A DNA stretch of 64,000 nt from assembly GCF_022682495.2 (NCBI RefSeq), contig NC_071391.1:83476154-83540153 (forward strand), given 5' to 3'. Within the stretch, counting starts at the first letter, position 1; each line of letters starts with the position of its first letter. Made by a program: the position numbers and the translations under genes. This DNA comes from Desmodus rotundus (lineage: Eukaryota > Chordata > Mammalia > Chiroptera > Phyllostomidae). The notes beneath the pieces were generated by a model. That model worked only from the letters and a program-made list of their open reading frames with translations, was not told the DNA's origin and ran no database searches. Below are positions 21,357 to 32,049 of this stretch, one piece after another.

Positions 21357-21581
21357 CAGAGGCAGGCAAAATACCCTTCCCAGGCCAAATCTGGCTGACC
21401 ACCTGTTTTTGTAAATGAAGCTTTTTTTGGAATACAGCTACATCCATTTGTTTCTGTATCATCTATAGGTGCTTTCACTCTATGAAGGCAGAGGTGAGCA
21501 GTTGTGATAGAAGCTGTGTAACCTGTAAAGCCCAACATGTTTACCATCTGGCCCTTCACAGAAAATGTTTGCGGACCTCTG
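21357..21581 (-). mobile_element. Non-autonomous hAT (Charlie-type) DNA transposon
   Basis: Inner sequence gccaaatctggctgaccacc…tttttgtaaatgaagctttt…gtaaagcccaacatgtttac…catctggcccttcacagaaa matches the copy at 62673-62899 in reverse. It is flanked by atctagaa (21349-21356) and gtctagag (21582-21589), i.e. the nTCTAGAn duplication favoured by these elements. Confidence 0.8.
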
Positions 21582-22153
21582 GTCTAGAGTTTTAATTTTG
21601 CCTTTTTAACACAAAATGAAATGACCACTTTAAAAGAGTTAATAGTTAATTAAACTTGTTACTGTTTTACTAATTTCTGTGCTTACCATCATTTCTAGTA
21701 TTTTAGATCTTCTCCCTGGATTCTTCTACTTCTTTAGTAATTTCTGTATATGGTTGGTACATTCTCTTACTGTTTGCTTAGAAAATGATAGTTTAGCTGG
21801 CTATTAAATTTAAGATTGATGTTTAATTTTCTTTGTACTTGGAATATATTATTTCATTGTTTTCCTTCCTCTGTTCTTGCTAATAGATTAACTGCTGTCA
21901 GTTTAATCACTGTTCTTGCAGAACAGGATATTATCACTCTGATAGCTTTAAAAGTTCTCTTTATCTTCATGTTCTGGAGCTTCACTAGAAATCTAAGTAT
22001 GTATTTATCTTTATTCTGCTGAGTACTCCAGATGTATTTCCAACTGGAGGATTCATGTCTTTCTTCAGTTATAGAAAAGTCTCTGCTATTTAATTCTTCA
22101 AAAATAGCTTCTCTGCCATTATCTCCATTTTTCATTTGTGAGATTTCTAACTA

Positions 22154-22396
22154 CCGTATTTTTTGGACTGTAAGCGTACCAGACCATAAGACACACCTAG
22201 GTTTTAGAGGAGGAAAATAGGAAAAAGAATTTTGAAGCAAAAAATGTGGTCCTGCTCCTGCCTTCTGTGACCCTGCTCCACCACCGGGACCCCCCCCACC
22301 CCACAATGATCCAGGTAAGCTACTTTCGGACTATAAGACACACTCCCATTTCCTCCCAAATTTGGGGGGGTGCATCTTATAGACCAAAAAATACAG
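22154..22396. mobile_element. TA-flanked MITE with ~30-bp inverted ends
   Basis: The left end ccgtattttttggactgtaa (22154-22173) and the right end gcatcttatagaccaaaaaa-tacag (to 22396) are inverted repeats. TA at 22152-22153 and 22397-22398 gives the target duplication expected of Tc1/mariner-type insertions. An internal second copy of the end motif (ggactataagacacactc, 22328-22345) is present. Inserted in the ancient LINE remnant. No transposase inside. Confidence 0.75.
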
Positions 22397-22789
22397 TAGT
22401 TCTCTTTTACAGCCTTCTATTATTTTCATTTCTTCTTGTTTTATTTTATATTTTTGTTCACTTTTAACAGATACTATTTTCTTTTGTCTAAGAATTCTAG
22501 CAAACTTTTTAAAACTTTGCTAGACAGATTTACATAATTAATTTCATTTGGAGTAAATTCATGTTCTGATTGCTTATTTGGTTGGTTATTTCTATTACTA
22601 TCAGATTTGTTCATGTGCTTTAGAACTTTGGCTTGCAGAAATCATTATGAATAGGATTTGTTTTGTTTTTATTATATGTTTCTTCTCTCCTTTTCTATCT
22701 AGTAATTTAGTGTTTGTCTCCACTTGATTCTATGGGGCCCAAGTACAGAACCAGAGTTGTACAATAAATGGTATTACTGGTTTGGTAGT

Positions 22790-22894
22790 GATACTAAGGA
22801 TGTTAGTATCCTTAGATCCTGGATCTGTATAGTATCTGACTTTATCCTGGATCCTATATCCTAGTTTCCTATACAGATCCAGGTATAAAGTCAG
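22790..22894. repeat. Mosaic of perfect inverted repeats
   Basis: GATACTAA (22790-22797) pairs with TTAGTATC (22803-22810). CCTGGATCTGTATAG (22818-22832) pairs with CTATACAGATCCAGG (22869-22883), 15 of 15. CTGACTTTAT (22836-22845) pairs with ATAAAGTCAG (22885-22894), 10 of 10. The last two pairs are interleaved (A B A' B') rather than nested. Confidence 0.85.
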
Positions 22895-22971
22895 TGTGTG
22901 GATTGACACAGTACCTGCCTACAAGGCTATGTCCATTTTCCTCCCAGTCCCTGAGCCAACAGCTCCCTATT

Positions 22972-23137
22972 AAACAGTGTTTCTCAAGTTGTGTTCAGCA
23001 TCTGTGGAAACTAGTGAAAAATGCAAATTATGGAAATTTTCACCCCAGAGCTACTGAATCAGACACTCTGGGGGTGGGAAACAGCATGCTGTGTTTGAAC
23101 AAGTCCTCCTCGTGGTTCTGATGCACACTCACTTCAA
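22972..23137 (+). repeat. MER20-like hAT DNA transposon
   Basis: aaacagtgtttctcaagttg, aaatgcaaattatggaaatt, ccagagctactgaatcagac, ctctgggggtgggaaacagc and tgatgcacactcacttca follow the MER20/MER5-type pattern. Confidence 0.65.
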
Positions 23138-23727
23138 TGAGCCCCCAGGCAATTGGCTGTTGATTATCTTTTTAGCCTCCTTATAAAGAGGGATGTTCAT
23201 CCAAGTCAGGTTCATAATTCACACAGTGAGCCTGATACTGTTTCTCATCTAATCTGTTTTCTGCCCTGGAATCAGCAGCCTGCTTGTGTTTCTTCTGGTT
23301 CTTGTTCACAGAAATGTTCTTATTTTTGAGCCAGCTGATTTCTTGTTAGCTTCCTCTTTTCAATCTCCTTCCTCTTTGAATCTAGAACCTGTATTAAGTT
23401 TAATTTAAACATTGTTATGAGACTACCTGATTCCCAGTTCACTTACCGATTTGCTTATCCAAACTCCTTTTGTCGCAATCCCAATTCGCCAGAACATAAT
23501 AATATTCCAAGAAATATTAAGAGGTTCCTCCCCAGTTGTAAAGAATGGGGCCCCTGTCTTTCTCACTCTAGTGACTGGAGGAATGTGGTCATTGGCAAGA
23601 GAACATTTTACACAGTCTCAGAAGTGATGAATACATGCAGTCCTGCTCCACATGAAATCCCCAGACTGGGAAAAGGATAGCGAGAAGAAAAGGAGAGGAT
23701 AAGGATAGCAATAACAATAATAGCAGT
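23138..23727. other. Unassigned sequence, no gene seen
   Basis: No repeat or gene recognised; an 87-codon frame at 23417-23680 has no family features. Confidence 0.45.
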
Positions 23728-23940
23728 GATAACACTGATGATAATAAGAAAGCTAACATGTGCCAGCCACTGTTCCAAGCATTTGACATGTGATATCTCA
23801 TTTAAATCTTCACAAGAGCCCATGAGGCAGTTACCATTATTATCCTTGTTTTACAGATGAGGAAATCAGTACAGAAAACTTAAGTAACTTCTCCACATTC
23901 TCCCAGCTAATAAGTTGCAGGACAGGAATTTTAATGAGGC
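23728..23940 (-). repeat. MIR SINE
   Basis: gccagccactgttccaagc, atctcatttaaatcttcaca, attattatccttgttttaca-gatgaggaaatc and cagctaataagttgcaggac follow antisense MIR. A GATAATAA-type simple stretch precedes it. Confidence 0.8.
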
Positions 23941-25439
23941 AATGTGACCAGGCAGTCAACCTACAAGGAATGGAAGAATGAGAAATAATCTCCCCAGTCA
24001 GTGATCTGGTTCTAATCCTCTTCACTTTACAGCTCTGATAATTCATAGCCATTGGACCACATTTTCATTGTTTCATCAATTGAATTCTACCCAGGCTCTG
24101 TTTCCATCAAACAATTGCAGTGTTTCTCCAGGAAACAGTGAAGAGCATCCCCTCGGGCAAAATCCACAGATCCTTAGGACATTTAAGGGGTGGTAATGTG
24201 CACTGTCTTGACAAATGTCCCACAACCACCAGCTGCCTGTCCCTGAGTATTTTCAGCCTCTTTGTTCCTTTTTCTCTGTTGAGGGTCTGTCTCTGCCTAA
24301 CCTTCTCTTTGACCACCTCTGTCTGTTTCATCTCTCCTTTTTCTCTTCACCAAACTGCATTCACAATGCAGTGACAACTTCTCACCTGCAGTGGATCTAT
24401 TTTGAAAGGGATGTGAGTTTACAGATTTTTTTAAAGGCCCTTACTTTCACCAATTCTTGGTTTCCTCCCCCTCAGCCAGTTCTGCCCCAGAGGAATTTTT
24501 GTCCATGTTACTGGTAAGTGTGGTGATGCAGTCACTCCCACCCAAGTGGCAGCTGTCCTCCTTACAGAGGCAGAATTTGGGGTAGGAGGAGAACACACAG
24601 GGCTGCATTGGGTGTTGTGGTCACTAGCATCTCTGGTCTCACAGCAGACATTAGCTTTTTCCAGCTGGGATGATTCCATCTTGCATTGCCTCAAAAATTG
24701 CTGTGATTTTGGTCTATAAACAGCTAGGAGAATGGATTAGTATAGAAAAAGCAAAGGCCTTTGATTCCAGCATTTAGAAAAATTTCAGGCACCCACACCT
24801 GGGAGGAAGAAGGAAAGTGAAGGAAGAAGATGGCTCTCCACTTGGGCATAAATAAATGCAGCTGATACTCACTCCCTAGATGTAACATCATCCCCTTCTT
24901 TTCCAAAGTGCTAATTCATTAAAACTAATGAGGCCCCTATGCTGCCTAAGCTGAATGCTGATCAGATTCCCAGCATGCACCTGCCACACCAACTCTCAGT
25001 CTCTGCAATGGCAGTGAGGAAGGGCTGGAGACAGAGGCTCTGGGGCTTCTATGGATTTGATCATGGATTGACATGAATTGATGCTTAATTTGCACACAAT
25101 TGCATGCTGTCAGATGTGTGTTGAAATGAACAGACTTCCCTCACACTTGTTTGGTAATGTACCTACTTCCTGCCAGGCCACATTGTCCTGTCTGCTGAGA
25201 AGCCCCAGCAAACACCTTTTTTCTAAGGCATACTTGGATGTCCAGAAGTCACCTGCACTTCCTGTCCAATCACTGGGCACAGGGAAGTGATATTGCTAGG
25301 GGATGGTAATTCATATCCTTTCATCCTCAGAAGAGTGTATATTCTAATTGTGGCCCTGTTTGGAAAGAGGACATGAAGACAGGTGCAAGGTGAGAAAATG
25401 GGGGAAGGGTGCATATTGGGCACTGCCTCATGTTACAGC
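23941..25439. other. Unassigned sequence, no gene seen
   Basis: 1.5 kb with only short frames on both strands (none above about 100 codons), no splice-framed exon candidate and no clear repeat. Possibly unique sequence. Confidence 0.45.
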
Positions 25440-25870
25440 TTGCCTTCATTCAGTAAATATTTATTGAGCTCCTACAATGGGCCAGGTATGACCTAGTCAC
25501 TTCAGAAATGTTGCAAATAAGACACCAGTGCCTCACTCTCTTAGAGTTTATTCTCCTGAGTGAGACAGACAACTTGGGAAGTAAATTCATATCAAATTCA
25601 ATAAATGAAGGAACTATATTCAAGGTATGTGAGGGTTAGGGGGTACATGAAGAGCAGCATTAGTTTGGGTGGTGGGGAAGGCCTCTTTGAGAGATGGTAT
25701 TAGAACCAAGACCTGCAGAACAGAGGAAGTGTCTTAGAGCAGGAGTAAGCCCCTGGGAGGGATACTCTTTCTGAGATTGAGAATAGAAAAGAGGCCACAG
25801 TGGTGACTGGGGTATAAAGACAAGCAGAAGTGTGGGCAGTAATGCAGGAGAACAGGTAGGGATCAGAAGC
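25440..25870 (-). repeat. L2 LINE fragment
   Basis: attcagtaaatatttattga-gctcctacaatgggccaggt, tagagtttattctcctgagt, aggcctctttgagagatgg and gaaccaagacctgcagaac are antisense L2 landmarks in order. Confidence 0.75.
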
Positions 25871-26929
25871 CATGCAAAGGAACTATTTATTCTTCATCAG
25901 TTCCGCCTGCTAGGATGGAGATTTTACAGTTTATCTGGGCATATGCATTCTAAATCCCTTTAGAATGTTCTTCTAATCTAATCTAAAGGTCTAATCTAAT
26001 ATGTCCCACTACACACAAAACCTTATCTTCCTGTTCTCTCCACTTTTTGTGCTATTAGTTTGCTCAGCTTCAATCTAGTGCTTTTTCATAGATCCTAAAA
26101 ATACAAGGAGAGGACTGATTCCTCAGATCCTGGGAGCAACCTCCTCAGCCACTGGTTCCAGAATGGAAAAAAGGAAGTAACACTTGGCAGCAGTTCTCCC
26201 ACCAACTGCTCTGTTATAAAGTCTTGAGCACTGGTTCACTTCACCAGAATTTTGATACAGGTCTTGTAGAGAGAGGATGAGGATATCACCACTCAAAAGT
26301 TAAGCGAGGGACCTGGATTCTCTAAAAATGGGGTCTTCCTGAATTTGTCCCCCATCAGGTCAGCTGACATCACACACCAAAACCATGAGATCCTGACTCC
26401 TTGGCTTTGTCCAGTGCCTGTCCCCTTTTCCCTCTTCTGCCCACTTCTAACTGTTGTGCTTCATCTGTGTCCATTCCAAATTCCATTACATTGGAGGTTA
26501 GAGCTTCAACACATACATTTTAGGAGACCGAGACACTGAGTCCATAACTGTAGAAAAGCCCATGTGACTGAATTTTTACCAATGGTAATGTAAGAGAGAG
26601 TTCTAGCGGGAGATTCCCAGGAAAGTTCCCTAAAAGAAGAGAGGTAGACACAGCTGTTACATCTTTTGCCCTTTGCCTTTCTCCTTTTTCCTGCCTGGGT
26701 ACAGATGGAATGCTGGAAGTCCACCATGTGTCCACTAGGCTTCTGCTATCCTGAATGAAAACAGAGAGAGTACTGGTTCCTGAAGGCATTCTGGAGGCAA
26801 CATACCAGGTCTGTGTTCATTCTTAGTCCAGGAGAAAAACAAAACTAGCTTGTCACTGAAGGCAGTTCCAAATACAAAGTTATTTGTATACTAATTGGTT
26901 TCTGTCACTTAACTAGGATCACCTGTAGA
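25871..26929. other. Unassigned sequence, no gene seen
   Basis: No repeat or gene recognised. A small direct repeat, ctaatctaat/gtctaatctaat, lies at 25974-25999. Confidence 0.45.
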
Positions 26930-27035
26930 GCAGGTCATACTGTGTTGTAGTTGTTTTTGTAGCCTTCACCTTGCCTACCATGATGCTTTGCCTATAGTAT
27001 ATATTTAAGAAGTGCTTGCTGCATTTTTAACAACA
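26930..27035 (+). repeat. L2 3'-end fragment
   Basis: catactgtgttgtagttgtt and gcctatagtatatatttaag-aagtgcttgctgcat resemble the sense L2 3' end. Confidence 0.4.
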
Positions 27036-27407
27036 GGCACTTAAGCTCAATTTTTTCAAAAAAATCTCAGGAAGTCTGGACTTTTTTATTCCAACATCTT
27101 TCACTCACAGGACTGTTGCCTATTCTTTTAACCATAGGTCTTTAGGGGTCACCATATTCTTTCTAGCTAAAAACCTGAGTTACATTTAGATACCCCCATC
27201 TTCATGAGAACCTGTACCCCAAGTTTACTGTTTGTTCTCTTGTGGCATGACCTGAATGTCCTGACCTCTGTCATCTCTTGATCCCCTGATGGTGATGAGA
27301 TCTAAACAAGCTCCTCTCCTCAATCTCCATTCCTTGACTTAGTCATACAGTATGCACTTGAACTCCATGGAGACCATAGTACAGACGGACACCTGCCCAC
27401 TTTGGCA
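27036..27407. other. Unassigned sequence, no gene seen
   Basis: Nothing recognised. Confidence 0.45.
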
Positions 27408-27610
27408 TGAAATGGCATGGATTCCATTCTTGGCTCTGTCCCTTACTAATTTTGTGACCTTGAGCAAGTTCACTTTACCTCTGTGTCTGAATGTTCCAGG
27501 TTCTCAAACAAAGATTATGATTCATATTTACGTCAGTTTGATGTGCAGGTTAAATAACTTTATCTCATTTTGAAAGCCTAAGGTGTATAACAAATCCTCA
27601 ATAGTGTTAT
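27408..27610 (+). repeat. MIR SINE
   Basis: tggctctgtcccttactaat-tttgtgaccttgagcaagtt and the following cctctgtgtctgaatgttcc are clear MIR core and 3' sequence. Confidence 0.7.
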
Positions 27611-27854
27611 TTATGTTTAATATAATTTCTATTGGTTTTTAAAACACTATTTTCTCTTCCCAAATGTCTCAGCTTCTTTGCTGTAGCATTCTTGTTACAG
27701 CATCTGCCTAACAAATTTTGTTTATCTCTTATTGTGCTCATTCTTATCTTACTTATTTGTTTCTTATATTGATAAGACTGTATTCAGTTTCAAGTAACAA
27801 AAGCCCCAACTACTGTAGGCTTTTTTAGAAAATCAGCATTTACAATTAGATAGT

Positions 27855-28313
27855 ATGTCACACTTGTCAGAATGGCTATCATCGACAAATCATCAAACAA
27901 AAAGTGTTGGTGAGGATGTGGAGAAGATGGATCTACTATGTATTGTTGGTGGTATTGTAAATTGGCACAGCCCTTATGAAAAACAGTATGACATGCCTCA
28001 AAAAATCAAAAATGCAACTACCATATGACACACAAATTCCAACTTTGGGTATATATACAAAGAAACACTAATCACTAATTTGAAAAGATATATGCGCCCT
28101 TATGTTTATTGAAGCATTATTTATAATAGTCAAGATATAGAAGCAATCTAAGTGTCTATCAACAAATGGATAAAGAAGATGTGGCACATATAGGCAATGG
28201 AATACTACCCAGCCACAAAACAGAATGAAATCTTGATGTTTTAGAAAACATGGATGGACCTAAAAGGTATTATGTTAAGTGAAATAAGTTAGACAAAGAA
28301 AGACAGCTATCAT
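27855..28313 (+). repeat. Older L1 3' region, part 1
   Basis: Sense L1 ORF2 end: ttggtgaggatgtggagaag, aacaaatggataaagaagat-gtggcacatata, ggaatactacccagccac, gtgaaataagttagacaaag. It continues after the younger L1 insertion at 28628. Confidence 0.85.
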
Positions 28314-28608
28314 ATGATCTCACCTTTAACTGGAACATAATCAACAAAAGAAAAAAACAAACAAAATATAACCAGAGACATTGAAATTAAGAATAATCTA
28401 ACAATAGCCAGAGGTGGGGGAGGGGACAGTGGGGAGAAGGGTTTTCAGGAACTACTATAAAGGACACATGGACAAAACCAAGAGGGAGGGTGGAAGCAAG
28501 GGAGGGAGGTGGGTTTGACTGGGGTTGGGGGTAGTGGTGGGGAGAAAATGCAGACAACTGTAATTGAACAACAATAAAGTAATCTATTAAAAAAAGAAAC
28601 TACAAAAA
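28314..28608 (+). mobile_element. 5'-truncated bat L1 inserted in older L1
   Basis: Starts at atgatctcacctttaactgg, which matches the reverse complement of 4033-4052, and runs through the same G-rich 3'UTR to caataaagtaatctattaaa and a mixed A tail. Flanked by aaagaaagacagctatcat (28295-28313) and aaagaaagacaactatcat (28609-28627), 18 of 19 identical. Same family as the full-length L1 at 3771-10554, here in the opposite orientation. Confidence 0.85.
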
Positions 28609-28627
28609 AAAGAAAGACAACTATCAT

Positions 28628-28985
28628 ACTATTTCACTTATTTATGACTCTAAGAACAAAATAAACAAGCAAAATAGAAACAAACTCATAGACACAGAGA
28701 ACATTTTGATGGTTGCCAGAGGGAAGGGGGGTTTGAGGAATGGGCAAAGAAGGGGAATGAATTAAGATGTACAAATTGCCAACTGTAAAAACAGTCACAG
28801 GTATAAAAATTACAGTGTAGGAAATAAAGTCAACAATACTGTAATAATTACTATGCATGGTGTCAGATGGGTACTAGACTTATGGAGGTGATAACTTCAC
28901 AAGTCGTATAAATGTCTAATTACTATGTTGTACACCTGAAACTAATATAATACTTTATGTCAATTATAATTGAAAAATAAAAAAT
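28628..28985 (+). repeat. Older L1 3' region, part 2
   Basis: actatttcacttatttatga, ttgatggttgccagagggaa, and gttgtacacctgaaactaat-ataatactttatgtcaatta followed by an A-rich tail are the end of an older L1 class (L1MA-like). Confidence 0.8.
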
Positions 28986-29310
28986 ATTTTATAAATAAGC
29001 ATTTGATTCACCTAATAAGATGTCTGGGACTTATGCAGCCACTCACCAATGCCACTAGGGCCTCTAGTTATCTCAGTCTTCCTGCTCTGGCACCCCTATC
29101 ATGCAGAGTCTCAGCCTCATGCCGGTTGCTTCAGTCACAACATGGCTGTTGCACATCCAGACCACATGTATCAACTAACTACAGGAACGAAGGAAGAGAA
29201 GGACATCTTGGCATAGGACTTTCTGCTCATGAAGAGGTTCTCATTTCATCTCTCCTACATCTCATTGACTAGAACTGTGTCAAAGGCTACCACGTACGGC
29301 AAGAGAATGA

Positions 29311-29529
29311 GAAAAAAAATGAGTATTTTGAGCTAGTCATATTGCCTCCTAAACCAAAAAAACAAAAACAAAACAATGTTCTGTCCATAAAAAGGAAGAA
29401 AATAGAAATTAGGCAGGCGATTAGCAGTGTCTATCACAATCCTTTACCAAATACAGTTTTAAAATTACAAAATCATTCTACTCAGGAAATGAACCAGTCA
29501 AATGATTAGAAACACATGATTTGGGAAGG
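29311..29529. other. Spacer
   Basis: Short AT-rich sequence with an aaccaaaaaaacaaaaacaa-type run near 29353-29372. No gene. Confidence 0.4.
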
Positions 29530-30029
29530 TTGTTTTTTTTTTTTAAATAAGCTTTATTTTTTAGAATATCATATTTACATAAAAATTGTAAAGATAATAC
29601 CAAGAGTTTCTTTTATTTCCAGCACCTAGTTTAACCTATTATTAATATTTCCCATTAGTATGATAATTGGTTAATACTTAATGAACCAATAATGACACAT
29701 TGTTATTTATTAAAGACCATAGTTTATTCAGATTTCCTTGGTTTTTACTTAATGTCCTTTTTCTGTTCCAGGATCTTATCCAAGATACCAAATTATATTC
29801 AGGTGTCATGTCTCCTTATATTCCTCATGGCTGTGACAGTTTTTCAAACTTTCATTGTTTTTGACAACTTGGACAGTTTTGAAGAGTACTGGTCAGGTAT
29901 TTTTCTAGACTGTCTCTCAAATGGGATTTGTCTGATGCTTTTCTCATGCTTAGACTGGGGGTGTGAGTCTGGGGTAGGGAAACAACCACAGATGTAAAGT
30001 GGAATTCTTAGCACATCATATCAAGAATA
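29530..30029 (-). repeat. Old L1 (L1M-type) 3'UTR, part 1
   Basis: ttaaataagctttattttt, aatgtcctttttctgttcca-ggatcttatccaagatacca, gtgtcatgtctccttatatt, ttgaagagtactggtcagg and gatttgtctgatgcttttct are the antisense of a well-known old L1 3'UTR. Its continuation lies at 30560-30765. Confidence 0.75.
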
Positions 30030-30224
30030 TGAGTGGGGATCCCCCCCAAAAACAATTATCTTCTGGAGGGCGGGCCCCTTGCAGCACAGGATTCCCCTAC
30101 TAGATGAGTGTGTTAGGAACTCATCTGTATCAGTGGAACAGTTGGCATTGTTGTGAGAGCCTGCGTTAGGCTTCAGTGAATATTTTTTGAAGACTCTTTC
30201 AGAGCATTTGCCCATTCCATGATG
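30030..30224 (+). repeat. Possible 5' part of mariner element
   Basis: gagtggggatccccccc (30028-30044) then aaaaacaat looks like the inverted end of a mariner-type element, placed exactly where the old L1 is interrupted. The sequence after it is not coding and cannot be aligned with confidence. Confidence 0.3.
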
Positions 30225-30530
30225 GGTGATTTATGAGTGCATTTGCCCACACTGTGCCGAGTGTTCAGCAGTTTTTGACCAAAAGTGGCATGACCCCTGT
30301 GCCTCACCCTCCCTAGTCACCCGATCTCACCCCCAGCAACTTTTTCCTGTTCCCCTGGATAAAAAATGTTCTAAAAGGAAAATGTTTGCCAATGTGGAAG
30401 AGATGAAATGAAAAACAGCAGAAGCACTAAAAGGCATCAAAATTGACGAGTTCAAAAACTGTTTTGAGCAGTGGAAAATATGTCTCAATAGGTGTATTGC
30501 ATCAAATGGAGAGTACTTTGAAGAGTTTTT
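30225..30530 (+). pseudogene. Mariner-type transposase C-terminal remnant
   Basis: Reading across one lost base and one stop, the + strand shows transposase C-terminal sequence: SPDLTPSNFFLFPW (30317-30358) then VEEMK, KTAEALKGIKIDEFKNCFEQ and CIASNGEYFE (to about 30527). In mariner transposases the SPDLAPxD motif holds the third catalytic Asp of the DD34D triad; here that codon is AAC (30338-30340), i.e. Asn. The rest of the catalytic domain with the first two Asp and the DNA-binding domain is missing, consistent with internal deletion. It lies between two parts of one old L1, so it inserted after that L1. The frame is broken and cannot encode active protein. Subfamily not assigned. Confidence 0.65.
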
Positions 30531-30559
30531 TTTGTTGGCTCATGTGTCTCGTTAACATA

Positions 30560-30765
30560 TGTCCGTCAGTGTGTGTGTGGCACTTCTGTACTTTTTGGCA
30601 TTACGAGGTTCTCCAGGCTCATCTTGTTTATTTTCTGCCCTAGTCCCAGAGTTGGTCCTTTCTCCAAGGAATCCTGGTTCCTTCTATTGGAAAACAGTAT
30701 TAAAAACCCAGACCTGGGCACTAGACATGCTCATTGTGGGCAATTTTCTTTGATTACAGACTGAG
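30560..30765 (-). repeat. Old L1 (L1M-type) 3'UTR, part 2
   Basis: ggttctccaggctcatcttg, tttctccaaggaatcctggt-tccttc and acctgggcactagacatgct continue the L1 from 29530-30029 in the same orientation after the mariner interruption. Confidence 0.6.
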
Positions 30766-32049
30766 ACTTCCTTCCCTATCTCTCACATGAATAATTATTT
30801 TGCCTCCGTGACCACCTCCACTTTCTTCCTCATAATCTCTGCCTGTATAGAACTGAAACCAACAGAAATGCTAGATTCACAAAAGTTAGGGTGGGGAGAA
30901 TATAAAAATTAAGAGGCATGCCTCTATAAATAATTCAGAAATAATTTGACTAAAAGGTTGCTGAATTGATAGAATTCCTGAATGTTAGAGGTATTATATA
31001 GGCCAAACTCTCATGTTTCTGTGGCCCAAGGAAGTGAAGAGGTTATTCCACAGTCATGCAGCCATGATTAGACTCTGCCTCTCCAGAATTTTCCCTGCTG
31101 TTGCTCTCTCCCTTAAAACACTATCCTGGTAAAGTCCACGGATTCCTTCATTCCCTCAGGCAAGCTCAGGACAGATCAGGGCTGGACATTGCCTTGAGGT
31201 GACTCTTACTAGGGAGAAACTTCACTTAGTAAGGACAGAGCTGGATGCTGACATTCTGTAATAAATTTTCAGGGCTATGGGACAGGAAAGAGCAGAGATG
31301 TTAGACACCAACTAACGGTGTAGAGAGCAGCTCAATCCTCACTGGGGCAGGGAGGCATCATCTGTGGCGCCTACACTGAGGCGCCAACACAGGTGTTTTA
31401 CCTCAGGGGTTCCCCTGGGTCCCAGCTGCCTCTGCCACTCCTACTGGAGAATAAGCACTGATTCCAGATGTACTGCTGTTGGGATGATGTTTTTCTGATG
31501 TAACCCCTGTCGGTTTCCCCACCTCCCTTTCTTTGCCTCCTTCCCTTCCTCTTGGGAGCAATTTATGTGTCTCTGGCTCCTTGTAGACGAGGAGAGAGTG
31601 CTAATTAGCTGTCTGATTCATCCCAGGCCACCTGTCCCAGGGCACTTGGCAGTGAGACCAGACTGGGCGTGGCCCCAGACTCCCCAGGCACTGGGATCTT
31701 GCAGCGTGGTGGGTGGGAAGCAATATTCTGCTCCAGCAAGGCTGGGCTGTTCCTCAGCCCCCTTTCCTTTACATCAGATGCACAGGCAATTGGAGAGAAA
31801 GTGGTTCTACAGCCTCTGGGACCTTTAATTCATTTCTTCCCTCCAAATGAAATCTGTTTTCTGTGAAGACAGCATGTCAGTGACAAGCTTCTCAAAGGGC
31901 GCCCTACCAGTTGATGAGTCTGAGGAGTGGCCCACCCTTCTTCCTTCTCACCATGCCATTTACCAACAGAACTCATACCTAATCCAAGCCTCAGGGAGAA
32001 ATCTCAGCAAACATCTTGAAAGAGTTGTCTGCGCTGATTAGAATTCCCT
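30766..32049. other. Mostly unassigned; no gene seen
   Basis: 31000-31090 has a weak old-SINE-like segment. 31500-31900 is more GC-rich, with gctaattagctg (31600-31611) and ccacctgtccc, and looks unlike the surrounding repeats. No exon can be supported on either strand. Confidence 0.4.

Larger units (their letters stand above)
20740..22730 (-). repeat. Ancient L1/HAL1-type remnant, split by three insertions
   Basis: AT-rich sequence reading on the minus strand as decayed LINE: 3'UTR-like up to about 21350, then an ORF1-like region (ttgttttccttcctctgttc, agttctctttatcttcatg, ctctgccattatctccattt). It is interrupted by a VES SINE (20912-21158), a hAT element (21357-21581) and a TA-flanked MITE (22154-22396). 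ORF1 next to a 3'UTR without ORF2 would fit the old mammalian HAL1, but decay makes this tentative. Confidence 0.45.
27780..29310 (+). repeat. Old unnamed repeat interrupted by L1s
   Basis: A degenerate repeat starts cagtttcaagtaacaaaagc (27786-27805) and appears to resume after the L1 block at about 29005-29310 (ctagttatctcagtcttcct, ccagaccacatgtatc, tcattgactagaactgtgtc). The layout resembles the repeat at 48905-49385. Family not identified. Confidence 0.35.
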
